Assembly: GCA_018257865.1 (NCBI GenBank)
Contig: JAEUBA010000033.1
Location: 1-64,000, forward strand
Length of the DNA stretch: 64,000 bases
From: Stereocaulon alpinum
Lineage: Eukaryota; Ascomycota; Lecanoromycetes; Lecanorales; Stereocaulaceae
Reading direction: 5' to 3'
Shown: piece by piece, positions 42,219 through 53,589 of the stretch
Layout: each line of letters begins with the position of its first letter
Position numbering within the stretch: position 1 is the first letter of the stretch
The notes under the pieces: model-generated
What the model was told of the DNA's origin: nothing
The model's input: only the letters and a program-made list of their open reading frames with translations
Database searches by the model: none
Made by a program: the position numbers and the translations under genes

Positions 42219-44138
42219 ATGAGCCAAGAAATGCCTCCCCAGGGCCACTCTGGGCACAATCCTTCAGACCAACCGTCTTTACAACAGCAGCAACCCGGTG
42301 CGCCAGTACCCCCACTCCAAAGCAGCTCTGACAGCCAGTTCCAATGTCAGTGGGTTGGATGTGGCGAGCGTGCCGCCAACGCTGAGCAACTCTACGTAAG
42401 TTTTCGGTCATCCCGACCGGTGAGGGACTCGAACTGACCATGACTCTAGGACCATGTCTGCGAAAGCCATATTGGCCGTAAGAGTACCAATAACCTCAAT
42501 TTGACATGCGCTTGGGGTAACTGTCGAGTTACCGTTGTAAAACGTGATCACATCACCTCGCACATCCGTGTTCACGTGCCTCTGAAGCCGCATCGATGCG
42601 AGTTCTGTGGGAAGGCCTTTAAGCGGCCTCAAGACCTCAAGAAGCATGTAAAGACACATGCTGATGACTCTGTCATTCAAGCTGGGCCAAGTGTAACCCA
42701 ACGTGGCCATTCGAACGGTCACCAGAATGGAGGATACAATGCTCAAGCCCAGAATAAACGTGAGTAGCTCTTACTACAGCACACAGCACCCCACTTTGTG
42801 GGGAATTCTCCCTCAACCTGACGTACTTTAGATGTGGTGACTGACTTGCAAGCTCTTGCTTCTACAGCGCAAGGCTTCTTTCCCGAGCACCACCAGCAGC
42901 TGCATTCCAATATGCCCATGAGCTATCCTCAACATCAACCTCAGAATGGCGCCCCAAATTACTATACACAGCTGAAGACTTATGCCTACGGCAACGTCTC
43001 TTATGCTGTCAACAACGGTCATGACGTTGATGCCCACCCTTCCATCGAGTCCCACAAGCAGGGGCTTGAGTCCATCCGGAATCTTGTAATGGATGCTCGC
43101 GGTGGTGGCTTCGACCCCCAATCATATTCCCAGGTCGGCCCTCGCTTATCGGCCATTCAAAGCATAGCGCCTCCGTTCCTTGCAGGGCCATCCATGGGGG
43201 ACTACCAATCTGGTGGAGGAAGCCCTGGGGGTGGTGTCTACGGGCCAACTGCTCAATACGCGCTTCCTATTCCTAACTTGAGAACCAAAGATGATCTCTT
43301 GACAGCCGATCAAGTCTTTCAGGCAATGCAAACAACAGTGTACGACAACCCCAACAACATTGCAGCAGCAGGTGTCGGTCAGCCTGGTGCTCACTACGTG
43401 CCTATCATGGGCGGCCATCGTCAGAGCCACTCTCCACCTGGGCTGCAGCTTCCATCTGCGCATAATACCGACTACATCAACATAGCCGGGACATCGCGAC
43501 AATCCAATCACAGCGGAACCCCTGACCTGACGCCCCCATCGAGCGCCCATTCGAGCCACTCGCCACGTTCGGTTCACGGTAACAATATGTCGCCTACTAC
43601 ACCTGCGGCTATGTATCCGACTTTGCCAGGAGCAACATCCGACTCGAATGCCAATGGCTACGGCTCGTCCAACATGGCACCAACTTCCACCCTCGGATCT
43701 CAATTCGACGCACAACCTCGTCGGCGCTACAGTGGAGGTAGACTCCAGAAAGCCCAACCAATAGAGCGTGCTCCCAAGCGTGAGGACGAAATGGACACGG
43801 CCGAAGATTCTCCTATGACACCAAAGAATGCCCCTATCTCCAGCTCGTCATCCGAAGCTGGCTCAGTAATCAAGCACCAAAGCCGCCGGAACATTGACTT
43901 TTCATCCTCCAACCTTGATCCAGCTCTAGGTGGCATCGTTGCCTCGCCCCCTTCAGGCGAGATGGATGAGGGCGCCATCAAGGCTAACGAGATGTGGGTC
44001 GGCAATGCACGCACCATTGAGGCGTTGAGGAATTGGATCAAGCAGCGCCTGGACAACCACGAGTACGAGAGCGAAGAGGAGACATGCCCCGTGGATAAGG
44101 AAGGCACGCCAAGTCTGTATCCCGTTCTTTCTACATGA
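42219..44138 (+). CDS. pacC: PacC/Rim101 ambient-pH transcription factor
   Basis: Three exons: 42219-42395, 42450-42759 and 42832-44138; 597 residues. Three C2H2 fingers: C43/C48/H61/H66, C79/C84/H97/H101 and C109/C112/H125/H129. The VVKRDHITSHIRVHVPLKPHRC linker and FKRPQDLKKHVKTH helix are hallmarks of PacC. At alkaline pH the Pal pathway at ESCRT/cortical sites triggers proteolysis that releases the N-terminal activator. Two YPX(L/I) motifs, the known PalA docking type, are visible: YPTL at 424-427 and YPVL at 592-595, the latter three residues from the C-terminus. A basic RRR at 459-461 and an acidic segment (479-488) lie between them, where the signalling protease box should be. The C-terminus seems shorter than in Aspergillus (about 678 residues there). 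The start is fixed by the short conserved leader and by the first splice in the finger. Confidence 0.95.
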
Positions 44139-44763
44139 TTGTGTGGTTTGCTGGTCCAGGGGAATGATTTTCTGGGGATATTTACTCACGACGGTGGGGG
44201 GTTTGTGTATGAGGCGTTGAGTATCCGTCGTGCAGTATTGTGGCTGCGTTCTTTGTGTTGTATGCGTGCTGTTGTGTTGGAAGGGGCTTTGGGCTACTTC
44301 TTTTTAGTTTGCATCCAATACGATTTTTTTATCCAAGGATTTGATCTTCGTGATGTGAGATGTGTCAACGAGAAGAGGTCATGGACTAATTGTTAACTTT
44401 TCAGAAAATAGTGCACAAGGTCGTCAGTTGGGTTCCGTACGAAGCTTCTATCTTCACCGTGCTGGTGCTGGGTGAGAGTCCAGCCATGGCTTGGTATATC
44501 CGAGCGCTTGGGTAACGTCACCTGATACCTCTTGGATCAGGGGAAAGACGGAGTGGGATTGGGTTTGAGCGGTAAAGTTTCTATTCTATCCCTTGTCTTC
44601 GTCTTCGTCCTCGTCTTCTATCGTCTAAGCATATCGCGGCATAACCCACGCTGTATATACACAGCCTACCACGCCAACCTACCAAGCTCAACACCTCACC
44701 CCTCCCTCATCGCTGTACAACTCCTGACACAAACAAGCAAGCCCCTCTCCCCAGCGGTGAACC
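44139..44763. other. Convergent intergenic region
   Basis: 625 bp between the stops of pacC and the Mcp2-like gene. No supported gene. Confidence 0.5.
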
Positions 44764-46796
44764 CTACCCCTCAAAAACCCCATGATTCAACTCAACCCCC
44801 AAATCCTTAGCAATCTTCTTCATCTGCACCTCCATCTCATCCTCCATGCCGCCCCCAAAGCCAAAAACCTGTCTGATCTTAGAAGCGTAAAAGACTACAT
44901 CGCTGCTCAACATGACGAATTTGAAAATCAAATGCCGGCCCCAATATTGGAGTTTTTGAGAATAAGTGAGGGAAGGGTCGTCGACGAGACTGCGGGATGC
45001 CCAGTTGCCAGTTATTTTTATGCGGTTGACGGGGGAGCCGAGGAATTGGTTGTTGCCTTGTACGATGCGGAGGTTGCGGCCTATGAAGATCAATTCTTTG
45101 GGCCATTTGGTTTCGTCGCCGAGCATCTCGCGGACGCCCCTGCGCATCTTCTGTTGCATTTCGAAATGGCGTTCTTGGAGCTCTTTGCCTGCGAGGCCCT
45201 TTTTGATTTCGTTGGAGGTGAAGTTGTCGCCGCCTGTGTAGGGGCGCAGGAGAGTGGCGGAGGCGAAGATGTCGGCGTTGTTTATGCCCCAGGATTTTAC
45301 TATTTGGTTGAGGGTTCTGTTGTCGAATGTCATGAGGCTTTTCCAGAAGAGGGAGTATTGGTGGCGGAGTTCGGGCTTCATGTGGATGTAGAGGCCGTGG
45401 TCTATGAGGACGAGCTCGGGGCGGCCGGAGGGGAGACGTCGGATGAAGATGTTGCCTGGGTGGGGGTCGCAGTGGACCCAGCCCCAGAGGAACATTTGGG
45501 CGGAGAAGAGATCGATCATTTCTGTCATGACGGCTTTTAGGGATAGGCCTAGGCCACCGGAGCCCTCTTGTCCTTTCCACCAGTCGCGGTTGGGCTTGAA
45601 TTTCTCTTCGACGAGGTCGCTGCGTAGTGTTGCGGCGACATCTTCCTTCTTGGGAGGATCGAGAGGTGCACCACCGGCTCCAGGGCTACCTTGTCTCCAT
45701 CCACCTTTCCAAGGTTTGGTTAGATTTTCCTTGTCCCATAAGCGAACGCCCTCGATCCATTCTGCTGTCATGACTCGTCTTGAACTCAATTCACGGTACA
45801 CTTTTGGGACGTAGACTCGTCCACGTAGCCTGGGTTCTCCGGCCACCAGCTTCGCCATTCGCTCTGCATTGTCCGCTTCATTCACAAAATCGGTCTCGAG
45901 CAGTAATCTTTCGGAAACGAACGGGACCAGCGTATACAGAGGAAGGTCGAACCAGTACGTGTATATTCTGGTCACTACTCTGAGAGCGCGATGTATGTCA
46001 GCATTTACGGGTAACTGAAAGGGCGTAGAACCACCCACTTGAAAGCCCACAAATCCCATCCCACTTGCTGAGCAATCTCTCGTTTCTGGACTTTTATAGC
46101 AACCTCATTGCCATTTGGTAGTCTTGCCCAGTGGACTTGAGCCACACTGGCACTTGCTCTTGCAGTCCTTTCCATAACACCCTTATCAGGGTCTCCGCTG
46201 AAGCTGACCCCGAATACCTCTTCTGGAGATTTCCCGAAGTCCTCTTGTATTACTTGCTCGACATCTTTCCAGGAGTTTTGTGGGGCGTCATCGAACATCT
46301 TTGCAAACATCTTTTGGAATTCTGGAGGCAGAATCGCGGATTGCATGGCAATCGCCTGCCCCATCTTGAGGTATAGCCCGCCATTTACTTTGAGCAGCTC
46401 TGCGAGACGTTCTGCGCTGCGAGCGTGGAGGGCGCCTATCGAGGGCGCGAAAGGAGGGTTTGCTCTGAAATTGATTTTGTAGTCTAAGGCTACGAATAGG
46501 CCCAGACCGAAAGTGCGCGCACTGCGGGTTACAGACGACGCATAATATTGCCTGTCGAGAATGTAGACGACACCTGTACCGAGAGCGAGATAGAGGAGAC
46601 GTCGAGCCCATCTTCGCGTTCGACGGTAGGTCTTGGCTGGAGTTGCTTTCCCCAGAGAGCTTGGAGAAGGTGGGACGAATGGTTGGAATCGCTGGGTTTG
46701 TAGAGATCTATAGAAATCTGACTTGAACAAATTGGAGGTTTTGGGCCTTGAACTTTGCAAACAACGTGAACATAGCCCGAAGGCGGGACTGATCAT
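44764..46796 (-). CDS. mcp2: UbiB/ABC1 (ADCK) atypical kinase, Mcp2-like
   Basis: Two exons, 46039-46796 and 44764-45979, intron 45980-46038 with donor GTGGGT; 657 residues. The first 60 residues are rich in Arg, Ser and Gln with few acids, as in a mitochondrial presequence, and a membrane span lies near 67-81. The UbiB family features are complete: KxGQ at 144-147 (YLKMGQ), the ATP-binding lysine K235 in VAIKVQ, HCDPHPGNIF at 422-431 and the metal-binding DHG at 446-448. In yeast the Mcp2 (Mco76) branch is an inner mitochondrial membrane protein linked to lipid and coenzyme Q homeostasis; the closest human relatives are ADCK1/ADCK5. A loop at about 340-395 is longer than I expect and rich in Gly and Lys. 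Its promoter is divergent with palI. Confidence 0.9.
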
Positions 46797-47633
46797 CTCT
46801 AGGGCGGAGTGAGCCCCGAGTCGGTATGCAAGCTGTCCTAATTATCATTGTTGTGTCTGAATATCTGCCTGAACATGATGACGGTGAGATTTCCGCAGGC
46901 CTCCCGCTAGAAGATCTACCAGGGCTGAACCCTGTCCCTATCAGTACGGTACTACGGTGGGCTTTAGCCTTTAAGGAGCATCGGCAGTTCGGGGCCCGGG
47001 CGGTTCCTGGGCCCTGGCAGAATAAGCTCTCGACAAGCAATATCTAATACGAAGCTGCACGCGAGAAACAAACATGCAATCTTAGAGATTAACGATTCGG
47101 TACAAAGCTTCATTGATAGTTCTGTCACAACTCCTTTTCAACTGCGTCAAACCTCCTTTTCGACTCTTGTGTTTTCTTCATTTGCATCGCCCTTTTGTCA
47201 GACAAAGTCACTCCTTTGAAACACTCAGCGGGCGACCCCCAGAATCTCTCAGCCAGTCAGTTGCCCAGAAACGATTTTCCACGCTAAACCTTTAGTGCCG
47301 GAGCTTAACCGGACTGCCACCAGCGCGGTCACACTTGTGGCCAACCTCCATATCAGGGAAGCCGGCCTCCTCTCCCAGTTTCCGTGGGGCATTTGTACAA
47401 TCTTTAATACAATTACACCAGCTCATCGCGACACCACGCTGCAATGCATGGTCCGACCTTGGGTGAAGCGAGATAGCTTTCGCCAAATGTGCTCGCAAAT
47501 AAGTCGGCTGGGCTCATCAAGCCCACAAGGAGATCCAATCGCAGCGAGGCGCAGGGACACCACGTTGCTCCGATAGGACTACCAGACAGCTCTCCTTTCT
47601 TACTCCTGCTACTCACAGAGAACTACGTTCGCC
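46797..47633. promoter_or_regulatory. Shared divergent promoter, Mcp2-like and palI
   Basis: 837 bp between start codons. One PacC-type CCTGGC lies at 47013-47018. The plus frame at 47295-47576 has no recognisable content. Pyrimidine-rich sequence before 47634 probably marks the palI leader. Confidence 0.5.
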
Positions 47634-50234
47634 ATGTTACGACCAGCGACCCCTCTCAGCGTCCTCTACTTTATTGCTTTTCTACTGCTGCTTCTATCGA
47701 CTCTTTCGACACCCATAATAAAGGGCATACCCCTAGCATCATTCAAAGGAGTCACTTTTGGCGTCTTCGGATATTGCAATCCCAAAGGCTGTATATCGGA
47801 GAAGGTTGGGTATTCTGTTGGTACGTAAACACACCATATGAATGTGACTATTGGGTCCAAGCATACCAGAGACCGGCTTTACGGAAGATGGGGGCATGAT
47901 GTTACGCCATGCCTGAAGGCAATAGTCCACTTTTGCAGTAGTCATTTGTGCTAACGCTCTCTCTATAGAGTCGAAATCGGTCTTTGAAACTTCCAACGAC
48001 AATTCGGCCTTCTCGCTGGCCCCAAACACTCGCTCTGACCTGTCCTCAATCCTCATCGTCCACCCAGTAGCAGCATTCCTTACTCTGATATGTCTGATTC
48101 TGGCTGCTACCTCTCATCTACATTCGCCGTCACATTCTCCGCGTTACCTTCTCGGTCTGATCATTCTCTCGATACCGACGCTGTTGATCACGCTACTGGC
48201 GTTTCTGGTGGATATCCTACTGTTCTTTCCACACGTGGCTTGGGGAGGATGGATCGTTTTGGCTTCCACAATTCTTATCCTGGCCAGTAGTATTGTAACT
48301 TGTGCAATGAGGAGGACTCTGGTCAGCAGGAAGGCTAGAAAGAAGAGGATAGCAGAAAATGCGGAGATGAATGGGGAAAACTTCTATGCGCGACAAGCTG
48401 CGCCCCCGATGATGGCCGTGGATCGAGCAGACTCCCCACCTCCGTTGCCCCCTCAAGCACAAATGAGTGGAGGTTTAGGATCGGACAAGCTGCCAAAGTT
48501 CGCTACCTTCGAGACGTCAACCGGCAGCGAGGACGACAGAACACCATTGAATCAACGGACACCATCCAATAAGACGTTGCCAAGCATGCCTAATGGTAGA
48601 GGAGGATTTGCCGATTACGGTGGGCCTGTAAGGGGAGGACCTGGAGGGATGCGCGGTGGTCGTGGAGGGTACAATATGCCAAGAGATGAGTATGGAAATC
48701 CTTTACCACCATCGAACGCCTTTGGTGCAGTGCCACCCGCCGGTATGCGAAGAAATGGATCCGAACCACCAAGGATGAGACGTCAGTATTCTGACGAGGC
48801 TATGAACTCTCAAGGATTTCATGGACGGGGAAGAGGTGGGTATGGGCCACCTAGAGGATATGGCAGGGGTGGACCCGGCTACGGACCAGGACCAGGACCT
48901 GGAAGGGCCGCCTACGGTAGAGGAGGGATACCGATGGGGGCGATGGCAGCGGGAGCCGGTGCTGGCATGATCGCGGGTGAAAGGAGACAAGGGCAAGATC
49001 GACCGCCGCCTGGGTACGGTAACGGCTATCCGCCGCAAGATCGCCCTGGTCAGTATGATGGTCCAAACGCTGCAGGCTTTGGCAGGAGTCCTTCAGCTCC
49101 TGCCTATGGCAGGCGGCCTTCGCCAGGACCGCCTTCAGCGCCAGGCGGGTACAGACGACCATCCCCAGGACCGCCATCGGCACCTGGGGCCTATAGACAC
49201 CCTTCGCCCGGGCCACCATCAGCTCCTGGAGGTTACGGCTATGCCAGTGGAGATCCGCAAGGCCTACCAGCGCAACAGTACCGGGGAGGGCCATCTCCAC
49301 CGATACCTGTCGCACACGCAGATCCCGAATTGATAGGGCAGGCTGTGGAAATGGACGCAAGGCATGGAAGTCCATCATTACGGTCGCCAAATTTCCCTCC
49401 ACCAATGGGAATGCAGCTGCGCGATAGCGACAGCGATGTCCAAGGGTTTGTGGGTCTACAACAGCAAAACCAAGCTCGAGACTCTGAAGCCAGCGTCTAC
49501 AGCTCCCAAGAGTAAGCCAAGTCCATGACCCCATCTCACGACCTTTTACTGACACACATAGACCATACGTCCCGCCTCGCGCTGCGTGGACAGGCATGAG
49601 CCGTGGCGTAACCCCGCCCTCAAATACCATGGCCCTCGACCCCGTTGAACTCCCCACACAGACCCCAGGCACCGTCCGAAAACACAAACACCGTTCCAGC
49701 TCTCTCCCTAGCGATTCGCCGGGCCATACACGCAACCAACCCTCAGGGAACTACTACGAAGACGTCGATCCACGCTTTGCTCCTCCCACTGAGGCTCCAG
49801 TCCCCACCAACAATGCTGTCCCTTCCTCCCTCACCCCTGGCTTTGGCGCTCTTCCCACACAGAATCACCCAAACCAATACCAAAATCCCCACCAATCCAT
49901 TCAACCGACTATCGAGCACATTGACCCTAACTCCTCCTACGAGTCCATCCAAGACGGCCAAAGGAGTCCTGCGAGCGATAATAGCGGTATGACGAGTATC
50001 TCGCAACGAGGTGTAAATCCCAACTGGAACCCACCACCGGAAAACTACCGTGGACAAACGAATCTGGGTGTGCCGCCGAGGCGGAGATCAGGTCAACAAC
50101 AGCAATACCAGCAGCAACAGCAGCGGGACATGGTATTGCAATCGAATCCAGACTTCGAACTCGGCCATGCGCGGGGTGCCAGTGCCAGCGGTGGGAGGAT
50201 TCCTCCACAATTGATGCAAGGCCAAGCTTTCTGA
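47634..50234 (+). CDS. palI: PalI/Rim9 pH-response regulator, four-span membrane protein
   Basis: Exons 47634-47820, 47969-49511 and 49562-50234 give 800 residues. The membrane part is the PalI/Sur7 fold: span 1 at about 9-29, an ectodomain with two cysteines (FGYCNPKGC, 51-59), then spans near 90-110, 122-146 and 154-175. SILIVHPVAAFLTLIC matches the PalI signature. The rest is a very long cytosolic Pro/Gly/Arg-rich tail with a three-unit repeat of RPSPGPPSAPG near 49112-49236 and a Gln-rich stretch near the end. PalI helps place the 7-span receptor PalH in the plasma membrane so that alkaline pH is signalled to PacC; pacC is 3.5 kb away. The first intron is 148 nt. The start is fixed by the short leader before span 1. 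Confidence 0.92.
49112..49236 (+). repeat. In-frame tandem repeat in palI (about 42-45 nt unit, 3 copies)
   Basis: Three consecutive copies encode PSPGPPSAPG followed by GY or AY. The DNA units differ at several third positions, so they are not a very recent expansion. Confidence 0.75.
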
Positions 50235-51456
50235 GCTGTGGGCAGTAATACTGATTTCCTTATTGTCTTCGTGATAAAATTTCGCCCTCGCATAGACTTC
50301 TGTCTAGCATGACCCTTCGGTCTGTGAACAAGCTGCTTAATGTTTTGTATAGAGGCAAAGACTCCCTTGATATCCGCATTCTTCGGCGTGATCTCCTAAG
50401 TAATGGGCGGGCTAGTCATCTTTTCTTTGTTCTTGTATATACATAATGTGAAGGAAAGGATGGTTTTGGAGGACATTGAGAATGTTGGCTATAAGTGCTA
50501 AACGCACTGGAAGAGGGGAGCATATAGCGAGTGAGCGCAAGATACCAAGATTTACAGCAGTCCGTCACAGATTCCTATTTCCTCATCTCCTGGCATGGTT
50601 CGATCATATCCTCGCAAATTTCTCACAAAACAAAACCAAGCACAACACGCAGTACCCTCTCACGAAATCCCCATACCCCAAAACACCCTCACCCTCAACA
50701 TCTTCCTATCCCACCATTCAACCACCCATCACCCACACTCCCTCCCTCCCTCCCTCCACACCCCCCAAGCACCCAGAAACCCTCACCTCCGCGCAACAGG
50801 TACGATACCCTTTCCGCCAATCCATCACTTTCTTTAAGATCTCGCTCTCACCGTCATCGTCGCTCTCAACTATCTTTTGATATTCGACATCATTCCCAAA
50901 ACCAGTCTCGCGATCGCCTTCCCCACCCCATCCCCGCACACTTCCGCTTCCAAATCCCGCGTCCGAAACCGGAATTTATGTCTATATCTGATGTCAAATC
51001 CGAATCCGACTCTGACTCTGACGCTGAATCTTGAACTTAATTCTGGATCTGGGTTTTATTCTGGGTTTGGATGTGATTCTGGATCTGTGTTTGAATGTGA
51101 GTGTCTGAGTCCATAAAGATAATTGCGTTAGGAGCGAGAATGAAGCCTATATCGGTTATGATTTCGATATTTGAATGCTAAGAGGGGCGGAAGGGGGAGG
51201 AGAGCTGCGGGGAAGGGGGAAGGGGGAAGGGGGGGGGATGCCATTTCCGATTTGAGTGAATTGTAGGGAATGGGGGTTCAATTGGGGGGCGTTGGGGAGG
51301 GAGATGGGAGAGGGGAGTTGGGGGTTAGGGGCCTTGGGGGTTTGGGAAGTTTGATTGGGAGTGGGAGCGCGTATAATCGTATGCTCATGGGTTTGAACCA
51401 AGGTTCTATTGTGAGCGGTACATACTATATACAAATACACAAACCCTCCTCCCATC
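50235..51456. other. Convergent intergenic region with purine/pyrimidine tracts
   Basis: 1.2 kb between the stops of palI and the acetyl-CoA transporter. CCCT tandem units occur near 50742-50758 and a G-rich tract (GGGGGAA repeated, then nine Gs) near 51212-51240. Plus frames here are low-complexity Pro/Ser/His and I do not call them genes. Confidence 0.5.
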
Positions 51457-53589
51457 TCAATTCCGCTCTCCACTGCCCAGTCTCCATGCCCTGAGTGGCA
51501 GTGCCTGCAATTTCATAGCTGCCGGTCTTATGAAACCCCAGAACGTCACGACGCCGATGATCACGCATATTATGTTCGTGATGTAGTATCCGTCTCTCGA
51601 GATGACACATGTACCTCCTCCGTCTATGCAGCGGTGCTTTTCGGCTTCTGCTACACAGGAGAAGGGAGCGGTGATGAGGGCGCCTTTGAGATCTTTCATG
51701 TTGAGAGGAGGGGAGGGGTCTGGTGGGTGGCATGTTGCGACTGTGAATTTGTCGACAAGTTTGAGGATGAAGAAGCGGGGAAAGGTGCCACCGAGGTTGG
51801 AGACGCTGTTGCAGTGAGTTAGTGGCATATAAGGCATAGAGGACTTAGGGGAAGGGGAGACGTACGTAGCCAGGAGCGTCATGTAAGTCCCTCCAATGAC
51901 CGGATCTGCGATTTTGGCATGGAAGGCTGAGATGGCGACGAACATGACGGTGCTGGTGAATGTGGAGAAGATGTGCGATCCGATGACTGTGAGGAGATAC
52001 CATGGCTGCACTCCGTTGGCGGGGAAGATCATGACAGTAAATTGAGCAAGGCAGGCTGCTATGAGACGGCCGATGAATGCCCAACACCACACGTGGATTG
52101 GTGGGTTGGAGGTTGACCAGCGTCCAGCGTAGTAGCCAAGACTGATTTCGAAAGGAAAGTCGATCAGGACTGTCAGGGCCATGTCTTCCTGACTGAACCC
52201 CTTATCAATGAGCTTGAGGTTTGTGACTGCGTCGTTGGCTTGGAAGCCGATCTTTGCAATCAGGTGGATTATGATGATACTCTGGATGTTCTTGAGTTTA
52301 AGTATGCCGAGCATGCTTTTGTAAACGTCAAGGATGCCGTCTCGCTCCTTGGTTTTATCCTCACGTTTGAGGACGGCCAGACACACGGTGACAATGAGAT
52401 AGGCCCAGCCTGCAAATTGGAGGTAACCTCCTAGTGTCATAACACCTTCAGGACGTGGAGACGAGCGGAACCAGCGGTTTGCGAAGTCGGGGGAGTTGAA
52501 GGCGAGGAAGACTGTGTAGGAGAGGAAGTGGCCGGCTGTTAGGCCAACAGTCTGCGCCGTAGAGGCGTAGGAGAGGTTTTGCGGTGAGAGAAGAGTCAAT
52601 GCCCAGCCGTCGACTGCTATGTCTTGTGTCGCGCAGAGGAAGACCAGGAAGAACCACCACCATGTGAACACCCAGACTCCAGATCCGTCACTTGCTCCAG
52701 CGGCGATCATCATGTCCTTCACCCGGCTTCCCAGATATAGCATTCCAATTCCAGAACAAACTTGTATCGGTAAGATCCAGCTCTTTCTCCTTCCCAGCTT
52801 GGGACTCCAGACTGCATCCACAATAGGACTCCATAGCAGCTTCAGCGAATAGGGGTATGATGCTAGCGAGAAGACTCCGATCTGCCCGTACGAAAGATGT
52901 TGCTTGAGTAGAAAAGGCACTGATCCTGAAGCCAGTCCCATCGGTATGCCCTGAAGGAAGTATAGAAGCACAAGAAGCAGAAAATTCCTCCTGTCTTGCC
53001 TCGGTAAATCGAAAAAGCTCGAGTTCGGGTTTGGCGTCGTGGGCGTTTGTGGCGGCTCATCATCGAGAGTGAAGCTTTCTCTGCTGAGGAGGCTTGCGGT
53101 CTGTGAGGCAGATGTGGGAGACTCGACAGATTGATGCTTCCGCCGCATCTCCAGGTGGGAATCCATATCACCATTCACGTGGCCATTCGCGTGACCGTTC
53201 TGGCCTCCCGACGCTGTCGATAATGGCCGGTCTGGCTTGCGTAGAGAAGATGGTGTGGATTTTCGGCCCATCTGAGAGTCTTCTGAGTCGTAATCGAAGC
53301 CGGAAGGGTGAGTTAAGGGTCGAGAATCTTCACTGTCAAGGTTCGCTGTTACTATAGGCGCAGGTAATGAGCGGGTCGTTCGTCTGATATCTGTGGATAA
53401 ACGTTCTTCTTTAGTGTTGATGATGAAATGGCGATTATTGAACTGTGAACCTTGTGCTTCTTGTGATCTCCGATTTAGCGGCTCTAATTCTATCTGAGCG
53501 GATGGTTGGTGTGTTGGTAGGAGGCTCGATTCCTGTATTTCAGGCTGTACAATATTATAGAGGAAAGAGTCGCCGAACGGAGTAGGCAT
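51457..53589 (-). CDS. Acetyl-CoA transporter (AT-1/SLC33A1 family, MFS)
   Basis: Exons 51866-53589 and 51457-51805; the 60-nt intron at 51806-51865 is in frame and stop-free, so unspliced reading gives 710 residues and the spliced form 690. The first ~215 residues are a disordered cytosolic leader. The transporter begins at RRNFLLLVLLYFLQGIP, with GLASGSVPFLL, YPYSLKLLWSPIVDAVW and CATQDIAVDGWALTLL, all hallmarks of the family, which moves acetyl-CoA into the ER/Golgi lumen for protein and ganglioside acetylation in animals. Later segments include QANDAVTNLKLIDKGF and the end LLATVSNLGGTFPRF (across the splice) with a Cys-containing luminal loop and final span. About 11-12 spans in all. Function in fungi is less known. 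Confidence 0.9.
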   Translation of the reverse strand: MPTPFGDSFLYNIVQPEIQESSLLPTHQPSAQIELEPLNRRSQEAQGSQFNNRHFIINTKEERLSTDIRRTTRSLPAPIVTANLDSEDSRPLTHPSGFDYDSEDSQMGRKSTPSSLRKPDRPLSTASGGQNGHANGHVNGDMDSHLEMRRKHQSVESPTSASQTASLLSRESFTLDDEPPQTPTTPNPNSSFFDLPRQDRRNFLLLVLLYFLQGIPMGLASGSVPFLLKQHLSYGQIGVFSLASYPYSLKLLWSPIVDAVWSPKLGRRKSWILPIQVCSGIGMLYLGSRVKDMMIAAGASDGSGVWVFTWWWFFLVFLCATQDIAVDGWALTLLSPQNLSYASTAQTVGLTAGHFLSYTVFLAFNSPDFANRWFRSSPRPEGVMTLGGYLQFAGWAYLIVTVCLAVLKREDKTKERDGILDVYKSMLGILKLKNIQSIIIIHLIAKIGFQANDAVTNLKLIDKGFSQEDMALTVLIDFPFEISLGYYAGRWSTSNPPIHVWCWAFIGRLIAACLAQFTVMIFPANGVQPWYLLTVIGSHIFSTFTSTVMFVAISAFHAKIADPVIGGTYMTLLATYVSPSPKSSMPYMPLTHCNSVSNLGGTFPRFFILKLVDKFTVATCHPPDPSPPLNMKDLKGALITAPFSCVAEAEKHRCIDGGGTCVISRDGYYITNIICVIIGVVTFWGFIRPAAMKLQALPLRAWRLGSGERN

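Noticed and set aside
44782..45540. 252-codon plus-strand frame, and 44879-45580 minus-strand 233-codon frame
   Set aside because: Both are shadows of the Mcp2-like kinase coding strand, which has all UbiB motifs.
48851..49735. 294-codon minus-strand frame
   Set aside because: Shadow of the GC-rich PalI tail; no recognisable content.
50476..51116. Plus-strand Pro/Ser-rich frames after palI
   Set aside because: Low complexity, overlapping frames, no start or splice context.
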